Shown: positions 8,560-16,911, counted from the stretch's first letter. The stretch: 64,000 bases of DNA from Halocatena pleomorpha (GCF_003862495.1 NZ_RRCH01000028.1:211507-275506), one strand, 5' to 3'. The notes: generated by a model from the sequence alone, not told the origin. Numbers and translations: made by a program.

Positions 8560-9189
8560 ATGAGCGATTCACCACACTACTACGCGTACGGGATTATCGC
8601 GGACGAAGAGTATGATCTCGAGATTAGCGGCGTCGGTAGTGCGAGCCGTGTGTATACGGTTCATCATCGACCGCTGGCAGCCGTCGTGAGTGACATTGAT
8701 ACGCTCGAACCGGAGCAGACGGACGAGAATCTCCGTGCGCACGACAATGTCCTGCGCACGGCCATGGAGGACGGGAAGCGAACGGTCGTTCCGATGCGCT
8801 TCGGGATGGTGTTCAAAAACGAACGGACGCTTAAGAACGTGCTTCGCGGCGGCCGGGGAATGTTCAATCGCGCGCTACACGAGATAGACGGGACGGTCGA
8901 ACTTGGGGTGAAACTCATCGCTGATGAGAACGCCACCTTCGATCGGGAGACAGTTCGTGAAGATGTCGCTGCTCGGCTTCAAGGTGTGAGTGTACAGGAG
9001 GCAGAGAACGGCCTGTTCAGCGACCGTCTCGTAATGAACCGCTCATATCTCGTCGATTATGATCAACAAACCGCGTTCGACACCGCGATCGACGAGATCG
9101 CTACAGAACACGACGACCACCTATCCGTTCAGTATAGCGGTCCGTGGGCACCGTACAACTTCATCGATATCGAGATCGGGGCACAATAA
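8560..9189 (+). CDS. gvpF: Gas vesicle protein GvpF
   Basis: An essential accessory/minor protein for gas-vesicle assembly and a partner of GvpA. The 209 residues have the GvpF/GvpL pattern: YYAYGIIADE at the N terminus, TVHHRPLAAVVSDI, RAHDNVLRTAMEDGKRTVVP and MRFGMVFKNE in the first half, and a C-terminal VQYSGPWAPYNFIDIEI, the hallmark xxxGPWxPYxF end. It is first in a tightly packed operon. Its TAA stop overlaps the ATG of gvpG by one base (TAATG), which fits translational coupling. Confidence 0.95.
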   Translation: MSDSPHYYAYGIIADEEYDLEISGVGSASRVYTVHHRPLAAVVSDIDTLEPEQTDENLRAHDNVLRTAMEDGKRTVVPMRFGMVFKNERTLKNVLRGGRGMFNRALHEIDGTVELGVKLIADENATFDRETVREDVAARLQGVSVQEAENGLFSDRLVMNRSYLVDYDQQTAFDTAIDEIATEHDDHLSVQYSGPWAPYNFIDIEIGAQ

Positions 9190-9443
9190 TGACATTTATT
9201 ATTGACGATCTCCTCTTTCGACCGTTCCTCACGCTGGCCGATGTTATCCGGTCAACGGCGATCGATGAACTGTACGACATCGACGAGATCCAGGACGACA
9301 TCAAAGAAAATCGTCTCCTGTATGAAATCGGTGAACGTTCTCACGAGGAGTACGACCAGCGACGGCTCGAATTGGAGCGCAAGCTCGATGTCGCAGAACA
9401 GGCCCGAAAGGCGATCAGCGGTAAAGTCACAGTGAAACGGTAA
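9189..9443 (+). CDS. gvpG: Gas vesicle protein GvpG
   Basis: A small essential accessory protein of gas-vesicle formation. The 84 residues begin FIIDDLLFRPFLTLADVI, the GvpG signature, and continue as a charged coiled coil (YDIDEIQDDIKENRLLYEIG, LELERKLDVAEQARKAI). The start at 9189 overlaps the gvpF stop; the longer frame opening at 9144 would duplicate the end of GvpF and is rejected. The stop overlaps the gvpH ATG in the same TAATG fashion. Confidence 0.93.
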   Translation: MTFIIDDLLFRPFLTLADVIRSTAIDELYDIDEIQDDIKENRLLYEIGERSHEEYDQRRLELERKLDVAEQARKAISGKVTVKR

Positions 9444-9913
9444 TGACGAACGACGATAATCAATCGGATCACGGCATCGGATCGCTGTTCAATGGCCTGC
9501 TCGGAGTACTCACAGAAACGGACGGACGATACCAGGGAGTGAACAGTGGAGACACGGACATCGGACGGACGTGCGTCGGTCACGAGTTCTCGATCGGGAT
9601 CGGCACACTAGCCGACAGCGAAATCGAACGGCGGTCGATTAGTGTGCCGACGCAAAGCAACCCGACCACTGTCCGTTACGACGACATCGGAGCAGTAGTC
9701 GTGGTTGACCTCTGTGACGAAAACATCACTCCGGAAGAACTGGCGGGGGGCATCACCGATATGCATGGTGAACCTATTTTCGTGGTTGCCACTGGCCGCG
9801 AACTAATAGCGCGAGTCCCGCTCCGTCACGGCGACTTCGAGGTCGTGGACGCACGATTCAACAACGGTGTACTCGAAATTCGACTTCAGCGGAGAAATGA
9901 TACTAATAAGTGA
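9443..9913 (+). CDS. gvpH: Gas vesicle protein GvpH (Hsp20-like)
   Basis: 156 residues. The N terminus has the GvpH-type opening GIGSLFNGLLGVLTE. The C-terminal 80 residues form an alpha-crystallin/Hsp20-like domain (AVVVVDLCDENITPEELAG to FNNGVLEIRLQR). In haloarchaea GvpH is a non-essential chaperone-like accessory that interacts with other Gvp proteins. It lies between gvpG and gvpJ. The usual gvpI that follows gvpH in Halobacterium and Haloferax is missing; only 14 nt separate this stop from the next ATG. Confidence 0.88.
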   Translation: MTNDDNQSDHGIGSLFNGLLGVLTETDGRYQGVNSGDTDIGRTCVGHEFSIGIGTLADSEIERRSISVPTQSNPTTVRYDDIGAVVVVDLCDENITPEELAGGITDMHGEPIFVVATGRELIARVPLRHGDFEVVDARFNNGVLEIRLQRRNDTNK

Positions 9914-9927
9914 CATAGGTGATGCTA

Positions 9928-10548
9928 ATGAGTAATCAACATAGAAATCGGAACAACAGTCCGACTCGAACACAGAATGATTTGGCAGAAATCGTCGAGA
10001 TGCTACTTGAGAAAGGCGTCGTCATTAACGCCGACATTGCGGTGACGATCGGTGACGCCGAACTCTTGGGAATCCAGCTCCGGGCGGCGCTCGCGTCGTT
10101 TGAGACGGCTTCGAAGTATGGTCTCGAATTCCCCACCGGAACGGATATGCAACGCGTTGCAGAAGCTGCTGGACAGAAAACGATCGACACACACACAAAA
10201 AGCGACGAAGAGGAGCAGGAGAGCCAAGTCTCTGAACTCGAAGACCAAGAACGGGAACAAGAACCGGACGGTGGCACACCCGTTGCACCGCTTTTCCAGC
10301 CGCCGATCACGGACAACGCCCCATGGCTGAATTCCCCACCGATCACTGGGGATCAAGACGACCTAGAGACGGACGAGAAGATGTACTCTACGGACTGTCC
10401 GTGGATCGATCCAGCCGTATCGACGAGACCACGCCCGCGACGCTTGGGCATTGACATTCCATCGAACCAAACTAACGAATCCGACGCGACCGAGTCAGAC
10501 GATGACGGGAACGCCGACGAGTGGGACGAATCTGAAGAAGAGCCATGA
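9928..10548 (+). CDS. gvpJ: Gas vesicle protein GvpJ with long acidic C-terminal extension
   Basis: GvpJ is a GvpA paralogue and an essential minor component. Residues 15-75 match the GvpA/J/M core in its J form: LAEIVEMLLEKGVVINADIA, VTIGDAELLGIQLRAALASF and the J-specific EFPTGTDMQRV. Haloarchaeal GvpJ is usually about 110-120 residues; this one is about 206. The extra 130 residues are hydrophilic, Glu/Asp/Pro-rich (SQVSELEDQEREQEPDGG ... TESDDDGNADEWDESEEEP). The start at 9928 was chosen by similarity; ATG 9922 and GTG 9919 are in frame. The end overlaps gvpK by an ATGA. Confidence 0.88.
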   Translation: MSNQHRNRNNSPTRTQNDLAEIVEMLLEKGVVINADIAVTIGDAELLGIQLRAALASFETASKYGLEFPTGTDMQRVAEAAGQKTIDTHTKSDEEEQESQVSELEDQEREQEPDGGTPVAPLFQPPITDNAPWLNSPPITGDQDDLETDEKMYSTDCPWIDPAVSTRPRPRRLGIDIPSNQTNESDATESDDDGNADEWDESEEEP

Positions 10549-10874
10549 CGAGGATCGATGTCGACGGCGAGAACGCACGCGACGGGCTCATGACGCTCGT
10601 CGTGACGCTCGTTGAGCTACTAGTGGATGCGATGGAACGCGAAGCACTCCGTCGAATGGAGTCCGGGATGCTCACTGACGAGGAGGTAGAGCGACTCGGT
10701 ACACAGCTTGCGTCGCTCGAAGCGGAGATTGATCGGTTGAAAACTGACGAAGGAATCGACAGATCGGTCGACGATCTTCGTGGCGAGCTAAACGGACTCG
10801 TTGACGATCTCGTCCACCGAGTCGACGACTCACACCAATCACACCCTGGTTATAGCCTGTTCAAGGATGAATGA
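10545..10874 (+). CDS. gvpK: Gas vesicle protein GvpK
   Basis: 109 residues. They carry the GvpK signature: DGENARDGLMTLVVTLVELL, DAMEREALRRMESGMLTDEE and VERLGTQLASLEAEIDRL. GvpK is a small helical essential accessory protein. The ATG overlaps the gvpJ stop (ATGA), and the gene's own stop lies eight bases inside gvpL, so the operon is continuous. Length and composition are normal for the family. Confidence 0.94.
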   Translation: MTRIDVDGENARDGLMTLVVTLVELLVDAMEREALRRMESGMLTDEEVERLGTQLASLEAEIDRLKTDEGIDRSVDDLRGELNGLVDDLVHRVDDSHQSHPGYSLFKDE

Positions 10875-11715
10875 CACTACCATCAAAGAGGGTCGCTACC
10901 TCTACTGTGCCGTATCAATTCCCGATCAAAAGCCCGATTTTTCGGTTACAGGTGTTGATGACGAGCCAACAACACTCATTCCTATTGATGATGTAGGAGT
11001 GGTCGTCCACGAGTGCAATAACTTATACGATACTGACGAGGTTGATCTCCTTCGTAAATGGCTGCTTCAACACCAGCAAGTGGTCGATGCTGTCGGTGAA
11101 CGTTTTGGGACACCACTGCCATTTCGATTCGATACGATCATTCAAGGGAATGATGATCGCGTTCGTGAGTGGGCGTACGAGGAGGCAGATGCGCTCTCTC
11201 GTTATCTCGACACGCTCTCCGGCCTCTGGGAGTACCACATAGATGTCATGATAGAAGATAACGAACTCGAAGCTGGTCTCGAAGAAAGAGACGAGCGGCT
11301 CCAAGAACTCACAACGCGTATCAATGATTCCGGAAGCGGCGACGGCACGAACTTCCTGCTCGAAAAACAATACAACCAGCGCCTTGCCACGTTGAAGCGC
11401 CGTCGGCGTGATGAACGGGCGAGAACCCTTCGCAATCGTCTCTCAGATATCACCTACGAGATACATGATCGAGACACCGGTGAACGGTCGATCAATCTCA
11501 CAGATAGCAAGGGTGATGAAAGCGACCGAATGACTTCCCAATTGACTCGGCTGACGCTGCTCGCGCATGAAAACCGCGAGAAGGAGATTGGTGACATACT
11601 CGACGACGTCGCCGCAGAACCCGGGGTCACGGTCCGCTTTACTGGTCCGTGGCCGCCTTATACGTTCACGCCGGCGATCGGAGACGAACTGGAGAGTGAA
11701 CATGCGACCGACTAA
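10867..11715 (+). CDS. gvpL: Gas vesicle protein GvpL
   Basis: 282 residues of the GvpF/GvpL family, in the L position of the operon. The N terminus reads GRYLYCAVSIPDQKPDFSVT. The middle holds LLQHQQVVDAVGERFGTPLP, RFDTIIQGNDDRVREW and a long Arg-rich coiled coil. The C terminus ends in the family motif VRFTGPWPPYTFTP. GvpL is an essential assembly hub in haloarchaea and binds most other accessory Gvps. The start at ATG 10867 overlaps gvpK by eight bases; the 22 extra residues of the longer frame have no family match. The stop is 14 nt inside gvpM. Confidence 0.93.
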   Translation: MNDTTIKEGRYLYCAVSIPDQKPDFSVTGVDDEPTTLIPIDDVGVVVHECNNLYDTDEVDLLRKWLLQHQQVVDAVGERFGTPLPFRFDTIIQGNDDRVREWAYEEADALSRYLDTLSGLWEYHIDVMIEDNELEAGLEERDERLQELTTRINDSGSGDGTNFLLEKQYNQRLATLKRRRRDERARTLRNRLSDITYEIHDRDTGERSINLTDSKGDESDRMTSQLTRLTLLAHENREKEIGDILDDVAAEPGVTVRFTGPWPPYTFTPAIGDELESEHATD

Positions 11716-11944
11716 ACGGGACGACGACGCGGTCGTTGACCTACTTGACGTGATCCTCCGCGACGGGGCCGTTCTCGAAGCCGACGCTATCATCACCGTC
11801 GCTGACATCCCGCTCGTCGGACTCAAACTTCGAGCAGCGCTTGCAGGTATGACCACGATGACCGAATACGGGATTTTTGAGGGTTGGGACTGGCAATACC
11901 GGCGTCGAGCCCGTGACGAATTCACCGGAGAAGATCAACCGTAG
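11702..11944 (+). CDS. gvpM: Gas vesicle protein GvpM
   Basis: 80 residues with the GvpA/J/M core: VVDLLDVILRDGAVLEADAI, ITVADIPLVGLKLRAALAGM and MTEYGIF. GvpM is a GvpA paralogue, essential in low amounts and prone to aggregation without GvpL-type partners. The start at ATG 11702 overlaps the end of gvpL. It is the last gene of the rightward operon and converges on the hypothetical gene at 12035-12418. Confidence 0.93.
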   Translation: MRPTKRDDDAVVDLLDVILRDGAVLEADAIITVADIPLVGLKLRAALAGMTTMTEYGIFEGWDWQYRRRARDEFTGEDQP

Positions 11945-12034
11945 TCGAAACAGAGCGAATAAATAGTAGATGTGTAGTTTGGTCACCCAATTGCGGTGAG
12001 ATATATTGGCGCTGAGGTGGATTGACACCGGTGC

Positions 12035-12418
12035 TCACTTTGACTGCCGTCTATCGAGTTCGTCTAAGAGTTGATTCGTAAGCGACCAGAGTTCCGCATC
12101 CGATATATCATCAAGATATTCAGATGGGTCGCCCTGTGATTTCTCATCATCCGACTCGCTTTTGGTGTCTATCGCCTCTTCGTCTTCACTGACTCCAGAT
12201 TCATCTTTACGTTCCACCTCATTCACGCTGGTCGATGTGAGCGCGTTTCGAAGATACCCGATGGCGGTCGTACGATGTGACGGCTCTTCGTCTTTCATAT
12301 CCGATTCATCCATACTCTGGGACGAAATAACTGCTTCAAGCTTTTGTCCAAATACATCACCTATTTTCTGACCAATAATTGATCCAACTGCGCTCGCAAT
12401 TTTTCTTGTTACAGACAT
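12035..12418 (-). CDS. Hypothetical acidic protein beside the gas vesicle operon
   Basis: 127 residues. An N-terminal amphipathic helix (KIASAVGSIIGQKIGDVFGQ) is followed by a disordered Ser/Asp/Glu-rich middle (about residues 36-95). The C-terminal helix reads ISDAELWSLTNQLLDELDRR. It converges on gvpM, so it has its own promoter. I recognise no family. It is acidic, so it is not the basic GvpI missing from this cluster. Location suggests, but does not prove, a link to gas vesicles. Confidence 0.6.
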   Translation of the reverse strand: MSVTRKIASAVGSIIGQKIGDVFGQKLEAVISSQSMDESDMKDEEPSHRTTAIGYLRNALTSTSVNEVERKDESGVSEDEEAIDTKSESDDEKSQGDPSEYLDDISDAELWSLTNQLLDELDRRQSK

Positions 12419-12806
12419 CTTCTCACCTTTATCGAAGTAATAACTGCCCTCATATCAGCATAAGCAGTATCTCATAAAGCGTTTTCGGCTGCGTGAACGA
12501 GAGACAGTACCAGCCCTGCGAAGAGCAGCCAGCACGATCTCCTCCCAGCCACTCGATGACTCAGCCGCGACAGGCCCGTTTTATTCGATCATGGTATGAT
12601 AGTGTTGATTAATAATATATGCTAGAGAAAGCAGCGCTATCTGTGGTGGGTGCATCCCCACAGACAGACGAATAACAATCAAGAAAAACGATATCAACCG
12701 TGACGGTGCCCAGGGACTGCCCAACTCGCCGCCGGCAGCAACTTAGTTACGTGAGACCAACTTCTATTCCGTTCACCCGGTTAGTCTACGTGTTGAGGGG
12801 CAATAA
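12419..12806. other. 388-nt gap without a convincing gene
   Basis: Contains a short AT-rich stretch around 12595-12625 (ttgattaataatatatg) suited to a promoter. On the minus strand near 12480-12560 there is a short hydrophobic frame (WLLFAGLVLSLVHAAENAL before a stop), perhaps the tail of a lost membrane protein. Nothing else was recognised. Confidence 0.3.
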
Positions 12807-13184
12807 CGAGTCACGGACGTAGCAATTGATTCTATTGGATTTATCATTGAATTACTTGGTGGAATCGTGTTTGGCTCGGTTGCGCTCGTTGGCGATGCCC
12901 TACACATGCTTTTTGATGCTTTGGCGTACATCATCGCCCTCGGTGCAATGATTATTGCACGCCGATCAAACCCATCTGGCAGGTGGACGTTCGGTCTCTT
13001 CCGAGTCGAACCGTTTGCGGCGTTTCTCAACGGTATCCTCCTTGTGCCGATGGTCCTCTTCCTCGTATACGAATCATACCAGCGCTATCTTTCGCCGGTT
13101 GAGATCGACCCTATGATGACACCAGTACTAGCGACTGGGGGACGTCTCATCAACGTCGGATCTGTCTACGTTCTGCAGGGATAA
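12807..13184 (+). pseudogene. Remnant of a cation-diffusion-facilitator (CDF) metal transporter
   Basis: An open frame with no ATG at its start reads IGFIIELLGGIVFGSVALVG, DALHMLFDALAYIIALGAMI, WTFGLFRVEPFAAFLNGILL and VYESYQRYLSPVEI. These are TM1-TM4 of a CDF zinc/cobalt exporter, including the metal-site pattern DALHMLFDA (normally DAxHMLxD). The frame ends after about 125 codons, before the rest of TM5-6 and the cytoplasmic domain, and a stop precedes it without a start codon. It is a deletion remnant. Confidence 0.75.
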
Positions 13185-13257
13185 TCTATACATTATAATT
13201 AATATTAACTCCGATATTGGGAGAACACATTAGCCGATGAACGTGGTATATCCTGCC

Positions 13258-14316
13258 ATGGACCTCAACAGGTATTTTGGCGAATTCACGAGTCGAGATT
13301 GGCAGACATCCGATGTAGCAACCGTTCGGATTGCGGTGATCGGTCTTGGTGAATTCGCCCGTGAACGAGCACTGCCTGCGATCCGCGACGCACAGTTCTG
13401 TGAAGCGACCGTGCTCGTCAGTGGCTCGCCACAGAAGGCTGCTGATCTCTCAAGCACTCTCGCCATCGATCGGGTTATCGATTACGAGGCGTACCACGCT
13501 GGTGAGGCAGCAGAAGCGTACGACGCCGTCTACATTGCCACACCACCAGCGTTCCACCTAGAGTACGCAGAAACTGCTGCTCAATTAGGAAAAGATATTC
13601 TTTGTGAAAAACCGTTGGCGGCGACGTTTAAGGGAGCTGAACGAATGGTTGATGTCTCGACAGATGTCGTCCTCATGACTGCTTATCGGTTACGGACGGA
13701 ACCTGCAATCAGACGCATGCGCGAAGCGATCAGGGACGGTGTCATCGGCAAACCGGTCCAGATCCACAGCGGCTTCTCTACACAGATTCTTGAATACACT
13801 GATCCGGAGTCGTGGCGACTTGATCCCGACATCGCGGGCGGTGGAGCGCTCATGGATCTCGGCGTGTATCCGTTGAACACGAGCCGATTCTTACTCGATG
13901 CTGATCCTGTGGCAGTCAGCGCCGAAACTACTTCGTCAGGTCCGCCGTTTGATCTGGTTGATGAGCACGCCGCCGTCCAACTTACCTTTCCAGAGGGGGA
14001 GACCGCTTCCTGTACCGCGAGCTTCAACGCCCATCCAGACAGTCGACTTCACGTTCTCGGGACGGACGGGCAGTTGTTGCTCCGCTTTCCGTTCGGAGGT
14101 GATGTCTCACAGGAGATTATCATCGAACGTGGTGAGACTCACGCTCATTACACAGGTCCACCGGTCGATGAAGTCTGTGAAGAATTCGACTATTTCGCCC
14201 ATTGTATCCACACTGAGATAGAATGTGAGTGTGATGGTGAAGAAGGACGAACCGATCTCCGGATCATCGAAGCCGCCTACACCGCCGCTGAGACAAGTAC
14301 GCAGGTTAGCCTGTAG
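13258..14316 (+). CDS. gfo6: Gfo/Idh/MocA-family sugar dehydrogenase (Gfo6 / D-xylose 1-dehydrogenase-like)
   Basis: An NAD(P)-dependent sugar dehydrogenase. The Rossmann fold lies at the N terminus (VRIAVIGLGEFARERALPAI). Next come the family EKP motif in DILCEKPLAA, and a C-terminal alpha/beta domain with DIAGGGALMDLGVYPLNTSR. It closely resembles the haloarchaeal D-xylose 1-dehydrogenase of the oxidative pentose pathway, in the opening LNRYFGEFTSRDWQ and the PDPxxWRLDP-like ESWRLDPDIAG. The start at 13258 gives the family N terminus; ATG 13237 adds seven residues. The usual GWW after the nucleotide loop is GEF here, so the preferred sugar may differ. It is a single gene without other pentose-pathway genes nearby. 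Confidence 0.8.
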   Translation: MDLNRYFGEFTSRDWQTSDVATVRIAVIGLGEFARERALPAIRDAQFCEATVLVSGSPQKAADLSSTLAIDRVIDYEAYHAGEAAEAYDAVYIATPPAFHLEYAETAAQLGKDILCEKPLAATFKGAERMVDVSTDVVLMTAYRLRTEPAIRRMREAIRDGVIGKPVQIHSGFSTQILEYTDPESWRLDPDIAGGGALMDLGVYPLNTSRFLLDADPVAVSAETTSSGPPFDLVDEHAAVQLTFPEGETASCTASFNAHPDSRLHVLGTDGQLLLRFPFGGDVSQEIIIERGETHAHYTGPPVDEVCEEFDYFAHCIHTEIECECDGEEGRTDLRIIEAAYTAAETSTQVSL

Positions 14317-14317
14317 C

Positions 14318-14881
14318 TTAAGGAACACTGTACACCGACGTGAGTGCGACTAGCATTGCCAGCAAGCCGAGCACGAAGAACCCACTATTCGCGTACTGAT
14401 TCGCTGCCGGGATCGACGCAACATTGTACTGGCGCTCCGAAAACGGGCGAAACGGCTGCAATCCCATTGGTGTGATGATATCCCCGAGTAGGTGGGTCAC
14501 AATCCCACCTGCTCCAACAGCAAACCCGATTACAGCCATTGTCGGGGCGTCGTACATCGTCAGTTGAGTTCCCCACCACGCGGCAGGCGTTCCAGTGGAT
14601 GTCGCTACAGTCGATAGCCAGGTCGCAGTCGGGGAGAGAAAGTACTCACCAACAGCCCACCCTACCCCTGCGCAAACAGCACCGCTGAGCACCGCTGAGA
14701 ACAACGAATGACTCGTCCCACGGTGTTCGAGCCAGCTGATTCCCTGGTCTTTGTCGGGGAGCCCCTGAATTACTAGGATCCCTGAGACTAACAGTGCCAG
14801 CATCGGCCGCTCAGGAAGCAACACGTAGTGTATCGGAGCGAGGACCAGTAACCCGATCCCGAAGTGTCCTCGTTTATACAT
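14318..14881 (-). CDS. Membrane-bound metal-dependent hydrolase (YdjM/DUF457 family)
   Basis: 187 residues with about five membrane helices. His/Asp residues typical of the family occur in KRGHFGIGLLVLAP near the N terminus, LEHRGTSHSLFSAVL (the HRGxTHS motif) around residue 52, and THLLGDIITPMGLQPFRP around residue 128. The biological role of the family is unknown; homologues are common beside stress genes in haloarchaea. It is convergent with the Gfo6 gene, with the two stops two bases apart. Confidence 0.85.
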   Translation of the reverse strand: MYKRGHFGIGLLVLAPIHYVLLPERPMLALLVSGILVIQGLPDKDQGISWLEHRGTSHSLFSAVLSGAVCAGVGWAVGEYFLSPTATWLSTVATSTGTPAAWWGTQLTMYDAPTMAVIGFAVGAGGIVTHLLGDIITPMGLQPFRPFSERQYNVASIPAANQYANSGFFVLGLLAMLVALTSVYSVP

Positions 14882-14947
14882 GCTATTTACTCACCTCGGA
14901 TATCATCATCCCCAGTCCCTCCAACGGTCGGGTGACAATCCTACGTC

Positions 14948-15142
14948 TCATAACCGGTCACTCCGATCGTGATCGGGGTCGCTTAGACGGCTAAGCCGTT
15001 GGACGATGTACTGCCATGGAACCTCCGCGGTCAAGTACTCTGCTATCGGTATTTGTGTCTGGGCAGGGGTTACCCACCCTTCATACAATAGTTTGGGCAG
15101 TGCCGCGTCGAAATCGTTCGACTTCCGTGATGCAAGCGTCAT
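14948..15142 (-). CDS. Small hypothetical protein
   Basis: 64 residues from the ATG at 15142 (MTLASRKSNDFDAALPKLLY). Composition and codon use fit a real haloarchaeal gene: Asp/Glu-rich, with a well-formed start in front of an AT-rich stretch. The last part (YLTAEVPWQYIVQRLSRLSD) could be a helix-turn-helix, but this is too short to assign. Its stop lies 67 nt before the start of the membrane hydrolase gene on the same strand, so the two may be co-transcribed. Confidence 0.5.
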   Translation of the reverse strand: MTLASRKSNDFDAALPKLLYEGWVTPAQTQIPIAEYLTAEVPWQYIVQRLSRLSDPDHDRSDRL

Positions 15143-15448
15143 TGTCTGGCTACTAATAACCATAGATATTTTAAATATATTTTGATATTATGGGGTGTCT
15201 ATTACTACAAATATTATCCTATGATAATCTTAATAAAATTAATTATTTCACAGTATAGTAAGGTGGAATCTTAGTACCGGCGTGGTTCTGGCTCAGAGGA
15301 TCACAGTTTATGACCCGAGCAACAAGAATCGAGCATAGATCCGGCCTATTTCTGGGAATTCCTACACGAGGTGAGAATACCACTCTCTTGCCACGGCCAC
15401 GATTCCGAAACCACTAGAGTCTTCTGTGCTCACTGAACTTTCATACAT

Positions 15449-16270
15449 ATGCCGGCAAACGACTTCCCACAATTCGGTCTTGGGACATATTCAGACGACA
15501 ACAAGGATTATTGGGCGGGGATCGTCGAATCAGCACTTGAGGTTGGATACCGCCATATTGATACAGCCCAGATTTATGATAATGAGGAATACGTCGGTGA
15601 AGGACTCAAAAACGCGTCCGTCTCCCGTGAAGACATCTTCGTCTCAACCAAAACGGTCCACGTTGATGTTCCGGGGCCTAGCCCTGATACAGAGGATATC
15701 CTCGCGGCCGCCAACGGGTGTCTGGAACGTCTTGGTCTCGACTACGTAGACATGTTATATGTCCACTGGCCTGTTGGTGTCTACGATCATGAAACCGTTC
15801 TTCCAGCGTATGACCGTCTCTACGAGGAAGGAACGATCCGCCACGTGGGATTGAGCAATTTCACCCCGGAGTTACTCGATGAAGCACAGGAAATCCTCAG
15901 TGCACCCGTCTTCGCTCACCAAGTCGAAATGCATCCCCTGCTCCAACAGGAAGAACTACACCGGTACGCTTACGAACACGACCACTGGCTCGTCGCCTAC
16001 TCGCCGCTTGCGCAAGGAGAGATCTTCAACGTCCCGGAAATACAAGAAATTGCGGACAAACACGGCGTGAGTCCAGCGCAAGTAAGTCTCGCGTGGTTAC
16101 TCTCGAAGGAGAACGTCGCCGTCATCCCACGGACGATGAATGAAGACCACCTTCAAAGCAACGTCGAGGCTCAGGATCTCGAACTCGATGCAGACGACAT
16201 CACGACGATCGACGCGATTGAACGTGAAAAACGGTGTATCGATCCTGATCACGGCCCATGGAATAAATAG
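15449..16270 (+). CDS. Aldo/keto reductase
   Basis: An NAD(P)H-dependent reductase of aldehydes and ketones with a TIM-barrel fold. The 273 residues carry the complete catalytic tetrad: D38 and Y43 in HIDTAQIYDNEEYVG, K68 in IFVSTK, and H106 in MLYVHWP. The C-terminal cofactor motif AVIPRTMNEDHLQSN matches the AKR pattern (IPxS/T...). Of the AKR subfamilies it most resembles the 2,5-diketo-D-gluconate reductase type. Its promoter lies in the AT-rich region 15165-15300. The gene is monocistronic; next to it is the predicted replication origin. Confidence 0.92.
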   Translation: MPANDFPQFGLGTYSDDNKDYWAGIVESALEVGYRHIDTAQIYDNEEYVGEGLKNASVSREDIFVSTKTVHVDVPGPSPDTEDILAAANGCLERLGLDYVDMLYVHWPVGVYDHETVLPAYDRLYEEGTIRHVGLSNFTPELLDEAQEILSAPVFAHQVEMHPLLQQEELHRYAYEHDHWLVAYSPLAQGEIFNVPEIQEIADKHGVSPAQVSLAWLLSKENVAVIPRTMNEDHLQSNVEAQDLELDADDITTIDAIEREKRCIDPDHGPWNK

Positions 16271-16470
16271 AGACGTTGGCTGTTGGTTCTGCCTTCTGGT
16301 GTGACTGAACGGAGCACGGCGCTTGTCCCCGACGATGTGGGTTATTCCTATTCTAGCGACATAGGCGACGGGGAGTTAGTGAACGAACTACAGCCACTCC
16401 GGACTCTCGGCCTCGAAGACGGTGCCGGTGTGACTTCAGTTTCTATAACAAGAGATGTGAGTGGGGGGGA

Positions 16471-16495
16471 GGGGGAGGGGGGATCAGAGTGTAAC
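16471..16495 (-). repeat. Origin recognition box (ORB)-like repeat 1, inverted
   Basis: On the minus strand this reads GTTACACTCTGAT followed by a C-run (CCCCCCTCCCCC), i.e. the 13-bp core plus G-string found at three other places around the orc1/cdc6 gene. The G-run extends to 16463. It is the only copy in the leftward orientation. A degenerate rightward copy (C-run at 16509-16520) lies just to its right. Confidence 0.75.
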
Positions 16496-16822
16496 GTTCT
16501 ACAGCAGTCCCCCCTCCCCCGTCCAACCTCCACGTCAGCGATGGGTGACTTCCATAATATCGGCTAGAGATACACCCACACTAGAGATTTCCTAGAAAGG
16601 CAATTGCAGTGGTTCCCCTAGACATCACGTAGAGATATTCGCGTTATTATAACGTTTTCTATTAACGTTAGGTAAGTAAGTAGGGGTAATAGTAGAATAG
16701 ATAGGCTAAGAATGCGTTTAACGTGGAAATTGCTTACTTACCTTTGTCTCCTAGAATCCCTGTTTAGACCCCTCTTTATGTTACTATCCATGTTCGATTT
16801 TCTCCACCCCCTCTCTCTTCTA
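16496..16822. other. oriC: Predicted DNA unwinding element and replication origin
   Basis: An AT-rich stretch of about 330 nt lies between inverted ORB-like repeats 1 and 2. Its most AT-rich part (16640-16740) holds repeated AACGTT-type words and a perfect 10-bp inverted repeat (GGTAAGTAAG at 16671-16680, CTTACTTACC at 16733-16742). Inverted ORBs around an AT-rich element just upstream of an orc1/cdc6 gene is the standard haloarchaeal origin layout. There is no gene inside. Confidence 0.7.
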
Positions 16823-16845
16823 TTTACACTCCGATCCCCCCTCCC
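16823..16845 (+). repeat. ORB-like repeat 2
   Basis: Reads TTTACACTCCGAT followed by CCCCCCTCCC. It matches ORB 1 at about 21 of 23 positions in the opposite orientation and ends about 65 nt before the orc1/cdc6 ATG. Confidence 0.7.
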
Positions 16846-16877
16846 ATCACTCTCTTCACTCTCTTCACTCCCATGGA

Positions 16878-16886
16878 TTTATATAG
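16878..16886 (+). promoter_or_regulatory. TATA box of orc1/cdc6
   Basis: The run tttatatag lies about 28-32 nt before the ATG at 16912. This predicts a leaderless mRNA and supports that start over the longer frame from 16873. Confidence 0.6.
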
Positions 16887-16911
16887 ACACGGTGTATGGA
16901 GTCGCTTATTC

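Noticed and set aside
12035..12418. Assignment of this gene as gvpI
   Set aside because: GvpI is a basic protein encoded between gvpH and gvpJ; this one is acidic and on the opposite strand beyond gvpM.
16441..16530. G-runs and C-runs read as a quadruplex or a transcription terminator
   Set aside because: The same G-string follows a shared 12-13 bp core at four places around orc1, so an origin recognition box explains it better.
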